The position numbers and the translations under genes were made by a program. From positions 310,001 through 374,000 of the forward strand of contig NZ_PJAR01000043.1 of assembly GCF_002836745.1 (NCBI RefSeq): DNA of 64,000 nt, written 5' to 3'. Below, in pieces: positions 1 to 7,971 of the stretch. The notes below the pieces were generated by a model, which saw only the letters and a list, made by a program, of their open reading frames with translations, did no database searches and was not told where the DNA came from. Origin of the DNA: Glaciecola sp. 33A. GTDB lineage: Bacteria; Pseudomonadota; Gammaproteobacteria; Enterobacterales; Alteromonadaceae. How positions within the stretch are numbered: position 1 is the stretch's first letter; each line of letters opens with the position of its first letter.

Positions 1-436
1 GCAAAAAACCACAACGACCAGAATTAAGCTAGAACAAATTAAACTCGCTGACTATTTAAGTACTAATCAGTTAGTTATGCGTGATGGTGGGCAGGTGCTT
101 ATTAAGGCCAATTATCACAGTTGGGCAGACAGTTTAGACGACGCTATTGGGCGTGCATTACTAAGCGACCTGAATACTTTAAATGAAAATAGTGAATTCG
201 TAAGCCGGTGCAATAGTTGCGACAGTATTAGTGTGACAATAGAGCATTTCTATCCGGGGGCAGACGGTAAATTGCTACTGTCAGGTTTTTTCGAAATATC
301 ATCAAAAAATACTGAAAACACACTTTCTCGCTTTAAACTTGTTGATGATTTGAGCATTGACGGTTATGCCAATGCGGTAAAACAAATGCGGGAGCAAGTG
401 GGCGCTCTCGCCATTCAAATTAACCAGAAGCTTTAA
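1..436 (+). CDS. PqiC-family lipoprotein, 3' part
   Basis: The reading frame is open from the first complete codon at base 2, so this is the C-terminal part of a gene that begins before the window; the ATG at 77 is internal. The visible protein has the conserved features of the ABC-type transport auxiliary family PF03886 (PqiC, formerly DUF330): an I-K-L-A-D-Y-L segment, a Y-H-S-W-A-D-S-L-D segment, then a hydrophilic beta-rich part and a C-terminal helix. PqiC is an outer-membrane lipoprotein partner of the PqiAB/MCE lipid-transport system. By inference pqiA and pqiB homologues lie just upstream, outside the window. It ends 9 bp before the convergent stop of mgtE. Confidence 0.72.
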   Translation, partial: QKTTTTRIKLEQIKLADYLSTNQLVMRDGGQVLIKANYHSWADSLDDAIGRALLSDLNTLNENSEFVSRCNSCDSISVTIEHFYPGADGKLLLSGFFEISSKNTENTLSRFKLVDDLSIDGYANAVKQMREQVGALAIQINQKL

Positions 437-445
437 GTTAAAGCC

Positions 446-1786
446 TTACAACAGCAGTATTGTTCCCAAGCCAAGGAAGGCGACAAAACCGACTATGTCA
501 GTAACCGTTGTCAAAATTACTGAGCCAGATAGCGCCGGATCAATTTTTAATTTAACAAGTATCACAGGCACAAAAACACCGGCAAACGCGGCTGCAACGA
601 TATTTAAGAAAATAGCGATAGCTATTACGGCGCCGAGTAATGGGTCACCAAACCATGCGAACGCAACTATACCAATGACAATGGCCCATATAATGCCGTT
701 CAGTCCACCCACTTTCAATTCTTTGGATAGCAGTACCCTGGTATTGGCTGGGGTAACTTGTTTTAGTGCTAAGCCTCGTATAATAAGAGTCAGTGTCTGA
801 CTACCAGCAATGCCTCCCATACTTGCTACTACAGGCATTAATACAGCCAAAGCCACAACTTGCTGAAGGGTTGCTTCAAACATGCCAATAAAGGCGCTTG
901 CCAAGAGTGCAGTCAGTAAGTTAATACCTAACCAGATTGCACGCCTCTTGGCACTTCTGCGAACCGCAGAAAATAAATCTTCGTTTTCATCCATACCGGC
1001 GCTAGCCATCAGTTGGCGCTCATAATACTCTTCGCTCAATTCAGAGGCTGTGGTAACGTCAATTCGGCCAATTAATTTACGATTTTCATCGATAACAGGC
1101 AATGCGCCATAGCTTGAATACAAAACATCTTTTACTACCTTTTGGCCTTCATCTGTGGCATTGATGACTGGAAAATCGTGCAATGCAAAATCAACTAAGG
1201 GAACGTGTTCCGGTAACGCGTAGAGCTTAGAAATAGGCACGGCCTCAGAAAAATGGCCAAAGCGGTTAATCAGAAAAATCACATCCGTGTGGCGCGGCAT
1301 TTCGCGGCGTATAAGACGAATACCCTCACGCACTCTGGCATTCAAGGGAAGCACTAGATAGTCATGCGTAATCCAATGACCCACTTGTTCTTCTGGATAT
1401 TGATTCGCTTCGGTAAAGTACTGCTTTTGTACTCTATCCATCGCCGCATACGCGCGCTCAACCAACTCTTCAGGTAGTGAATCAGCAAGTTCAAGCAAGT
1501 CTTCGGCTTCAATACCGACAAACAATTTATCCCATCGTTCGGGCTCGGTTGCTCGCACCAATACTTCACGAGGATCGCCGCGCATGGCAATAAGTATATC
1601 GAGCTTTTTATGTTCCGGGAGAGTCTGCCAGAGGCTTAAACGCTGTTCTATCGGCAATGACTCGAGTAGCAATGCCATCTCATCTTCATCAGCCTGCGCA
1701 ATAATTGCAGCCACGCCTATTCCACTGTCACTCAATTCCGAGTGGCTAATGACCTCTTCAATCAAATCAGGTAATAGTTCAGACAT
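446..1786 (-). CDS. mgtE: Magnesium transporter MgtE
   Basis: Homodimeric Mg2+-selective channel of the inner membrane. The 446-residue length is normal for the family. An acidic helical N domain (residues about 1-125) is followed by a CBS pair (about 130-260) and five hydrophobic segments from about 285 to the end. The conserved pore region with P-V-V-A-S-M-G-G-I-A-G-S-Q is near residue 320. In known MgtE proteins the cytosolic N and CBS domains bind Mg2+ and close the pore. It is transcribed away from the permease gene at 2128-3501 and has its own 341-bp upstream region, so it is probably a single-gene unit. Confidence 0.95.
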   Translation of the reverse strand: MSELLPDLIEEVISHSELSDSGIGVAAIIAQADEDEMALLLESLPIEQRLSLWQTLPEHKKLDILIAMRGDPREVLVRATEPERWDKLFVGIEAEDLLELADSLPEELVERAYAAMDRVQKQYFTEANQYPEEQVGHWITHDYLVLPLNARVREGIRLIRREMPRHTDVIFLINRFGHFSEAVPISKLYALPEHVPLVDFALHDFPVINATDEGQKVVKDVLYSSYGALPVIDENRKLIGRIDVTTASELSEEYYERQLMASAGMDENEDLFSAVRRSAKRRAIWLGINLLTALLASAFIGMFEATLQQVVALAVLMPVVASMGGIAGSQTLTLIIRGLALKQVTPANTRVLLSKELKVGGLNGIIWAIVIGIVAFAWFGDPLLGAVIAIAIFLNIVAAAFAGVFVPVILVKLKIDPALSGSVILTTVTDIVGFVAFLGLGTILLL

Positions 1787-2127
1787 CCGAAAGTCTCCAA
1801 AAAGGGGGGCGATAATGTGCGTAGATTCACATCAAATGAAATAAACTGCAATGGATATTTCGGGTTTTTTGCACATAAATAAGCCTAATTTATGCCCTCA
1901 TTTATACACATAAAGTGGTGCAATTTAGTGGATTATTTACTGGTGTTGACGGTGCATTACAAAAACGTAATTGCTCAAGTGCCTACCGCTTCTAATGAAG
2001 CACCGTTGGACAGGTTGCGGTAATATCAATACACCCATAACTAGGTAATGGAATGTTGATACCATCCGCGGTAGTGGCGCTATCTAGGAGTACAACTTGA
2101 CGCATATACGTCTTTAAATGAGCTGGA
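1787..2127. other. Intergenic region upstream of mgtE
   Basis: This stretch should hold the end of the permease transcript and the mgtE promoter, both on the minus strand. It is AT-rich and contains a perfect inverted repeat of CATAAAT (1874-1880) with ATTTATG (1888-1894). A looser pair, TTGCAC and GTGCAA, surrounds it. No coding sequence is convincing: the 70-codon minus-strand frame that overlaps the permease end shows no family signature. No Mg2+ riboswitch could be recognised by eye. Confidence 0.5.
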
Positions 2128-3501
2128 TTAACTTTTCTCTTCGGGTTTGAAGACTTTAAATCCACATAAACCGATGATAGTGATAATGCCGACGAGTAAT
2201 CCAATCCACGGTTCGAACACGCTAAATGCCATTGCGGTTATGACCATCGCTCCACGCTCTGTCGCATCCTGCACGAGCGATAGGGCCAGGGTGGCACACG
2301 CAAACGCAGTTAATACTAATGTCACTGCCAAGGCCACTGGCAATAGCGGTTGTAATAACGTGACTAATGGCAGGAAAACAAACAGAAATGGCAGACCAAA
2401 CGCATAGAAACTGCCAATGCTATCGAAAATTGAATCTAGTTTGTCGCGACCTTGAGACCAACGTTTAAGAAGAACCACTTGTATTCCTGTCCACAGCACT
2501 CCTTGAGTCGCAAAGAACGGGGCGATGATCCCCATTAATATGTTTCTGATACCTGTAGCCATATGCGCGCGGCTGCTATCTAATTCTAATTTCTCATCGC
2601 TGCGAGCTTTTTGCGCTTGCTCTATCATTTCGTTGCCGGTGACCACATCACCGAAAAACAAGATATAGGTGATTAGGGCTAATGGAAACGAAGCGATAAA
2701 AGTGTCTATTGATGGCCAGCCAATCACGAATGGTGACGCTTTTTGCCAAAGTGCAGTTGCCGACGTGCCAACATCTAGAATTTCCCAGCGGATATTGTAT
2801 TCAAATTCACCGGTAAAATATCCAACAGTGCCAGCCACAACAAAGCCCGGTAGTAAGCCAAATCCAAGTAGCTTGGCCAGCCATCTTCGGTCCGTCGCAA
2901 TCGCATGTAAAGGTTTAGAAAATGCAAAAACTAAACAGACAACAACACCCAGAGTACCTGCTATTGGAGCTGACTGAAATACATTCGCCGCATCACCATC
3001 TTTGGTTACGCGCAAGAAGGCAGCGACGGCTGCGCCGAGTATGATGCCGCCTTTAAATACATTGGGTACAATCTTAATTAACTTTTCTCCGAGGCCGGTA
3101 GCGCCTAAAAAAATAAGAATAAATGCAAAATTTAATGAAAGTGCAGTCATGGCCTGAAATTGAGAAGTATGATCACCTAAATAGGCCGGCGCCGTTATAA
3201 ATGCGACTACAAAGGGGATTGCGGGTGTTAACCAACCCGGTGCATAGGGGTCGCCAAAAAACATCCAAGAAAAAGAAATGAGTAAACTATGGAACATTGC
3301 CATTGTCACGGCTTCTTCGAAGTTAAGCCCTAACAACGCCATAAAATAAGGTACCAACGCCATTCCGGTTGCACCTGCTACGGCTAGGCCTTGTAGCATG
3401 TCAGCTAGTGAAAAACGTAAATGAATCAGTGGGATCCGCATCGTAAACGGACCCCATTTAAAACCGGGTTGAACCTCTCCATCAAGTCTTGTCTTTGCCA
3501 T
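2128..3501 (-). CDS. Multi-pass permease, NCS2/SLC23-like
   Basis: A 457-residue inner-membrane protein with about 11-13 hydrophobic segments. The first membrane segment, with L-Q-G-L-A-V-A-G-A-T-G-M-A, and the polar F-G-D-V-V-T-G-N-E-M-I-E motif near residue 285 resemble the core of nucleobase/xanthine/uracil permeases and related SulP-fold transporters. The substrate cannot be deduced, and no purine or pyrimidine catabolic gene is adjacent. It diverges from the DUF305/LVIVD gene, with a 259-bp regulatory gap between them. Family membership is inferred from topology and a few motifs only. Confidence 0.6.
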   Translation of the reverse strand: MAKTRLDGEVQPGFKWGPFTMRIPLIHLRFSLADMLQGLAVAGATGMALVPYFMALLGLNFEEAVTMAMFHSLLISFSWMFFGDPYAPGWLTPAIPFVVAFITAPAYLGDHTSQFQAMTALSLNFAFILIFLGATGLGEKLIKIVPNVFKGGIILGAAVAAFLRVTKDGDAANVFQSAPIAGTLGVVVCLVFAFSKPLHAIATDRRWLAKLLGFGLLPGFVVAGTVGYFTGEFEYNIRWEILDVGTSATALWQKASPFVIGWPSIDTFIASFPLALITYILFFGDVVTGNEMIEQAQKARSDEKLELDSSRAHMATGIRNILMGIIAPFFATQGVLWTGIQVVLLKRWSQGRDKLDSIFDSIGSFYAFGLPFLFVFLPLVTLLQPLLPVALAVTLVLTAFACATLALSLVQDATERGAMVITAMAFSVFEPWIGLLVGIITIIGLCGFKVFKPEEKS

Positions 3502-3532
3502 ATTATTATTCTCAGTATTTAACTATAATTCC

Positions 3533-3581
3533 AATACAAACAAATTCTTTGGCATGCGTTATTGAATCAACTGTTTGTATT
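3533..3581. promoter_or_regulatory. Inverted repeat in divergent promoter region
   Basis: AATACAAACA at 3533-3542 is exactly repeated in inverse orientation as TGTTTGTATT at 3572-3581, with 29 bp between the arms. It lies just upstream of the permease start and within the divergent gap before the DUF305/LVIVD gene. A pair of operator half-sites is possible, but no regulator can be named. Confidence 0.35.
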
Positions 3582-3760
3582 TGTTTAATAAACGAGCGAT
3601 CATTATTACATCATTTTTTACAAAAAAGACTTAATTATTTTACATTTTTTTAGAGCTTTTTTTATACAGTGCGTTGTCGAAGTCTTTACACTGATTGATT
3701 TTCGAACTAGTCTATCTGTCCACTGAAAGAACGTAAACACTTCAAAAGGATTTGCCCTGT

Positions 3761-6193
3761 ATGTCAATTATCAGTACTAAACCGCTAACTTGTTTGTCGT
3801 ATTCTGCTCTATTCAGCTTGAGCGTTTTAAGTTCAGCCTGCGTTGCGCAAGCGCCTCCTATTGTTCAGCCTGGTGCGCCTGGACAAATATCACGCACGTT
3901 GAGTGCGCAAGATGCAGTCAAAATAGCGAATACAAGTTTTACTCGTGACGACGTTCTGTTTATGCAAAACATGATCCCGCATCATGGACAGGCCGTGGAC
4001 ATGGCTGTGTTGGTCGAGGATCGAACCAATAATGAAGATCTAATCGATATTGCAGGTCGCATTCGCAAATCGCAGGCCGATGAAATTGCTTTTATGCAAG
4101 ACTGGTTAGCGCAACGCAGTGAAGCCACAGATATTGATCATTCCATGCACATGGACCACAGCTTAATGGGGATGGCGAACGCAGATGAAATGGACCAACT
4201 TGAGGCAGCGAAAGGCACTGATTTTGATCGCTTATTCTTAAGCTTGATGATACCTCATCATGAGGGTGCACTGAGAATGGTGGATGATTTACTTGAGCAG
4301 TCAGGTTCGGCATATGATCCTATTTTGTTTGACTTCGTCAATGATGTTGTCAATGATCAAAAAGTTGAAATTACGCGAATGAACGCTCTGTTTTCAGGCC
4401 TTTCAACGGATCAACGAGTCGGACTCAAAGCTGGTTTTAGAGATGCGGGTGAAGCCGCTCTAAATCTAAAATTAATTAAAACACTGCCAAGACCAAATGG
4501 TTTTTTCGATCCTAATAATCCGTCAAATATACCACCAGTTAAAATGCCCTCAGCAGATGATAAGTCTGAAAGTCGAGAGAATGAAGACGGCGGGGATGTA
4601 AAAACAGAGTGGGCAGAGCGTTGGCCATTACTTAGTTTTTGGAACACAGATATGGCATTTTCAGGCAATATTTTAGTTGCTGGGAATTATCATGGATTTA
4701 ATATTTATAACTTAAGTGAGAATGGCGAGCCAAGCCTAGCAAGTTCGATTGTTTGTCCTGGTGGTCAGGGCGATGTCTCTATTGTGGGTGATTTACTGAT
4801 CATGTCAGTCGAACAAACCCGCGGTCGTATTGATTGTGGTCTGCAAGGTATCAGTGACGATATCAGTGAGCAACGTTTTCGTGGATTGCGTATTTTTGAT
4901 ATCTCAGACATCACCATGCCCAGACAGGTAGGGCTTGTACAAACCTGCAGAGGATCGCATACGCATTCAATAGTGTCCTCAGATGAAGACACAATTATTG
5001 TTTATAACTCAGGTACGGCAGGTGTGCGCGATGAAGAAGAATTAGAAGGTTGTATTGGAGACATTGCGGGTGATAACCGCACCGCATTGTTCCGTATAGA
5101 CGTAATAGAAATACCGGTGAAAACCCCAGAGAAAGCGCGTATTACCTCAAGCCCTGCGGTTTTTTCTGATGATGAAGGACGTTTGCCCGGCTTATGGCGG
5201 GGTGGCGATCATGGCGACGGCACTCAACACACAAGTATGACTGACCAATGTCATGATATTACTGTGTTTCCAGCATTAAAATTGGCCGCAGGTGCTTGCT
5301 CAGGTAACGGTATATTACTAGACATCTCTGACCCATTGCAGCCAAAACGTATTGATGAAGTATCTGATCCAGGCTTCGCCTATTGGCATTCAGCAACATT
5401 CAATAACGACGGCACCAAGGTTCTATTCACCGATGAGTGGGGCGGTGGCACCCAGCCTCGTTGCCGAGCATCTGATCCAAAATCGTGGGGAGCCAACGCG
5501 TTTTATGATGTTAAAGACGGTAAGTTGATTTTTCAAAGCTATTACAAAATTGATGCACCACAATCGGAACAAGAGAATTGTGTTGCTCATAATGGCTCAG
5601 TAGTGCCAGTGCCGGGACGCGATATTTTTGTTCAAGCTTGGTATCAAGGCGGCTTGTCAGTTATCGATTTTACCGATACAGTTAATCCCGTTGAAATTGC
5701 CTATTTTGACCGTGGCCCTATTCATGATGAACGGATGGTGATTGGTGGCTACTGGTCAACATATTGGTATAACGGGAAAATTTACGGTACTGAAATACTG
5801 CGTGGTCTTGATGTCATCGAGCTGCAAGTTAGTGAATTTCTGACTGAAAATGAATTAGCGGCGGCGAAATTAGCGGACATGGGTGATACGTTCAATCCTC
5901 AGCAGCAGTTTCAGGTCACTTGGCCACTAAGCCCAGTTGTTGGATTAGCTTATATCGATCAACTGGAGCGCGATGGTGGTATGGGTCAAGCTGATATTGA
6001 TGCCGCTAAGGCCTTACTCAGTAAGGCACAAGTCTCGTTGGCCAATGGTAATGGATCTGCAACACTGTCTGACGCACTTGCAGCGTTAGCGCGTGATATA
6101 AACGCAACCAATGATGGCGTAAATACTCACAAACGTATAGTAGGCCTACGTGACATTCTCAATAATGCAGCTGAAATAATGCAGCTGAAATAA
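3761..6193 (+). CDS. DUF305 and LVIVD-repeat lipoprotein
   Basis: The ATG at 3761 is preferred over the TTG at 3752 because the AGGA at 3747-3750 is correctly spaced only for the ATG. The N-terminus has a hydrophobic segment ending in L-S-S-A-C, a plausible lipobox (Cys27), so an exported lipoprotein is likely. Residues about 45-210 form a DUF305 domain with both M-I-P-H-H half-motifs (M-I-P-H-H-G-Q and M-I-P-H-H-E-G). DUF305 proteins are copper- and stress-associated metal binders. After a polar linker, residues about 280-700 carry LVIVD beta-propeller-like repeats, then a helical tail. The substrate is unknown. The stop codon lies inside a 14-bp tandem repeat. Confidence 0.8.
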   Translation: MSIISTKPLTCLSYSALFSLSVLSSACVAQAPPIVQPGAPGQISRTLSAQDAVKIANTSFTRDDVLFMQNMIPHHGQAVDMAVLVEDRTNNEDLIDIAGRIRKSQADEIAFMQDWLAQRSEATDIDHSMHMDHSLMGMANADEMDQLEAAKGTDFDRLFLSLMIPHHEGALRMVDDLLEQSGSAYDPILFDFVNDVVNDQKVEITRMNALFSGLSTDQRVGLKAGFRDAGEAALNLKLIKTLPRPNGFFDPNNPSNIPPVKMPSADDKSESRENEDGGDVKTEWAERWPLLSFWNTDMAFSGNILVAGNYHGFNIYNLSENGEPSLASSIVCPGGQGDVSIVGDLLIMSVEQTRGRIDCGLQGISDDISEQRFRGLRIFDISDITMPRQVGLVQTCRGSHTHSIVSSDEDTIIVYNSGTAGVRDEEELEGCIGDIAGDNRTALFRIDVIEIPVKTPEKARITSSPAVFSDDEGRLPGLWRGGDHGDGTQHTSMTDQCHDITVFPALKLAAGACSGNGILLDISDPLQPKRIDEVSDPGFAYWHSATFNNDGTKVLFTDEWGGGTQPRCRASDPKSWGANAFYDVKDGKLIFQSYYKIDAPQSEQENCVAHNGSVVPVPGRDIFVQAWYQGGLSVIDFTDTVNPVEIAYFDRGPIHDERMVIGGYWSTYWYNGKIYGTEILRGLDVIELQVSEFLTENELAAAKLADMGDTFNPQQQFQVTWPLSPVVGLAYIDQLERDGGMGQADIDAAKALLSKAQVSLANGNGSATLSDALAALARDINATNDGVNTHKRIVGLRDILNNAAEIMQLK

Positions 6194-6270
6194 TGCAGCT
6201 GAAATAATGCAGCGGAAATAATGCAGCGGAAATAATGCAGCTGAAATAATGCAACGGAAATAATGTGGCT
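6162..6270 (+). repeat. 14-bp tandem repeat across a stop codon
   Basis: About 7.8 head-to-tail copies of a 14-bp unit (ATAATGCAGCTGAA, with variants GCAGCGGAA and GCAACGGAA). The DUF305/LVIVD gene enters it in one frame and stops in the third copy at 6191-6193. Because 14 is not a multiple of three, every frame meets a TAA within about three units, so later copies are always untranslated. Confidence 0.95.
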
Positions 6271-6320
6271 AACTGAAAAAAGCGCATGACTTTTCTAAAT
6301 GCGCCCTGAAAGTTAGCCAC
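6265..6320. repeat. Nested inverted repeat
   Basis: The outer arms GTGGCTAACT (6265-6274) and AGTTAGCCAC (6311-6320) are perfect complements. Inside them GCGCAT (6282-6287) pairs with ATGCGC (6299-6304) around an 11-nt loop. The whole can fold as one long interrupted hairpin directly after the 14-bp repeat. No T-tract follows, so it is not an obvious terminator. Confidence 0.7.
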
Positions 6321-6379
6321 TATTTTCGGGAGGTATGAACAAATCTAAACACGCTCTAATGTTCAATAAAAACCGTAAT

Positions 6380-6419
6380 GTCCAAAAGCCCAATTGGGTT
6401 TTATTGTGGACTTTTTTTT
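6380..6419 (+). terminator. Rho-independent terminator
   Basis: GTCCA (6380-6384) pairs with TGGAC (6407-6411), and an inner AAGCCCAA/TTGGGTTT stem lies between them. Eight T residues follow at 6412-6419. It ends the DUF305/LVIVD transcript just before the convergent gor stop codon. Confidence 0.85.
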
Positions 6420-7797
6420 ATGTTAATGTAACAAACTCTTCGCCACTGGTCGGATGAATGGCTACACAGGCATCAAAGTCTACTTTCGTTGCGCCCATTT
6501 TAATCGCCACAGCGAAGCCTTGCAGAATTTCGTCCATACCAAATCCAATACCGTGGAGACCCACCACCTTTTCATTAACACCTTCACAAATAAGCTTCAT
6601 TTTTGTCGCTTGTCGGTGCGAGGTCACCGCTGTGTACATAGCAGCAAAACTAGAGTTGTATACTTTGATATTAGATTCGCCATATTTTTCAAGCGCTTCT
6701 TTCTCACTCAAGCCGATGGTACCAATAGCAGGATGACTAAATACCACGGTTGGAATAAGGTCATAATCCATGTGTGCGTCAGTTTTAGAGTTGAATAATC
6801 GCTCACTCAGCAATCTGCCAGCCTTGACTGCAACAGGTGTTAAGTCCACTTTGCCGATATTGTCTCCCACAGCATATATGCCCGCCGCGGTCGTATTTTG
6901 GTATTTATCTACCTTCACGTAGCCTCGCTCATCTAGCTCCACATCAGTATTTTCGATATTGATTTTGTCGTTGGCAGGTTCTCGGCCAATAGCCCAAATT
7001 ACGGCATCACAATCAATATAACCACCGCTATTAAGCTTAACTTTTAACGATCCATCTGCTTGTTTTTCAATAGCAGTAACTTCGGTATAAGGATGCAGCT
7101 TTGGACCGTCCTCTGCCATAATTTCAACCAATGTGTCAGACAACATATCGTCGAAATTACGTAGTGGTTTTTCACGACGCACCAACAAGTGTGTTTCAGA
7201 ACCCAGTGAATGCATTACACCGGCTAATTCAACTCCTATATAGCCGGCGCCAATCACTACGACTCTTTTAGGTTGTTCACTGACATCAAAAAATTCGTCT
7301 GAATTAATTCCTAGTTCTGCTCCTGGTATATCTGGTTTTATGGGGCGCCCACCCGTAGCAATGGTAATGTGGTCTGCCGTGTATATATCACCATCAACAG
7401 CAATGGTGTGATTGTCGATAAACGTGGCAAAACCTTTAATAAGTTCAACGCCATTTTTGCCTAATACGCGATCATAAGATTGATGAATGCGATCAATATA
7501 TGCGTTGCGACTAGCAACCAATGTTGCCCAACTAAAGCTATTAACGGTAATATCGAAACCATAGTCGGGGCTATACTTATGAATAGCTTCTGCGACTTGT
7601 GCACCAAACCACATGGCTTTTTTAGGAATACAACCTACATTAACGCAGGTACCGCCAATGTCTTTGGCTTCAATAATCGCAGCTTTTTTGCCGTACATTG
7701 ATGCACGATTTGCGGATGCAATACCTCCACTACCGCCACCAATGGAGATAAAATCGAAATGTTTTTTCACTTGCGGGTTATGTGTTTTTGTATTCAT
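6418..7797 (-). CDS. gor: Glutathione-disulfide reductase
   Basis: NADPH-dependent reduction of glutathione disulfide in the cytoplasm. The 459 residues show the FAD-binding G-G-G-S-G-G motif near residue 20, the redox-active disulfide motif G-G-T-C-V-N-V-G-C near 48-56, an NAD(P)-binding G-A-G-Y-I-G-V-E-L near 185, and the C-terminal H-P-T-S-G-E-E-F with the catalytic histidine. Together these separate glutathione reductase from lipoamide and mercuric reductases. It is transcribed toward the DUF305/LVIVD gene and away from prlC, with a 174-bp divergent gap before prlC. Confidence 0.95.
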   Translation of the reverse strand: MNTKTHNPQVKKHFDFISIGGGSGGIASANRASMYGKKAAIIEAKDIGGTCVNVGCIPKKAMWFGAQVAEAIHKYSPDYGFDITVNSFSWATLVASRNAYIDRIHQSYDRVLGKNGVELIKGFATFIDNHTIAVDGDIYTADHITIATGGRPIKPDIPGAELGINSDEFFDVSEQPKRVVVIGAGYIGVELAGVMHSLGSETHLLVRREKPLRNFDDMLSDTLVEIMAEDGPKLHPYTEVTAIEKQADGSLKVKLNSGGYIDCDAVIWAIGREPANDKINIENTDVELDERGYVKVDKYQNTTAAGIYAVGDNIGKVDLTPVAVKAGRLLSERLFNSKTDAHMDYDLIPTVVFSHPAIGTIGLSEKEALEKYGESNIKVYNSSFAAMYTAVTSHRQATKMKLICEGVNEKVVGLHGIGFGMDEILQGFAVAIKMGATKVDFDACVAIHPTSGEEFVTLT

Positions 7798-7971
7798 TTT
7801 GTTCCTAAAAAAGTGACTGCGTTAAATCTAGTACGTCAAATATGCCTACTAGACCGGAATTATCAAGTGTTCGTTCAAAAAAAGTTTTATTTACCATTGT
7901 GATCCCATCCTGAATACCCAATTATAAATAAACTACATTGTAAGCATTTTTGCTGACAACAACGAACAACG

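Noticed and set aside
1787-2127. Magnesium riboswitch (M-box) before mgtE
   Set aside because: None of the conserved M-box elements was recognisable; only short inverted repeats are present.
1992-2204. A 70-codon minus-strand frame near the end of the permease gene
   Set aside because: It overlaps the permease end in a different frame, has no ribosome-binding site or family motif, and looks like a shadow.
6265-6320. Integron attC site
   Set aside because: The outer arms do not fit the RYYYAAC/GTTRRRY core sites, no unpaired bulge pattern is seen, and no cassette array or integrase is near.
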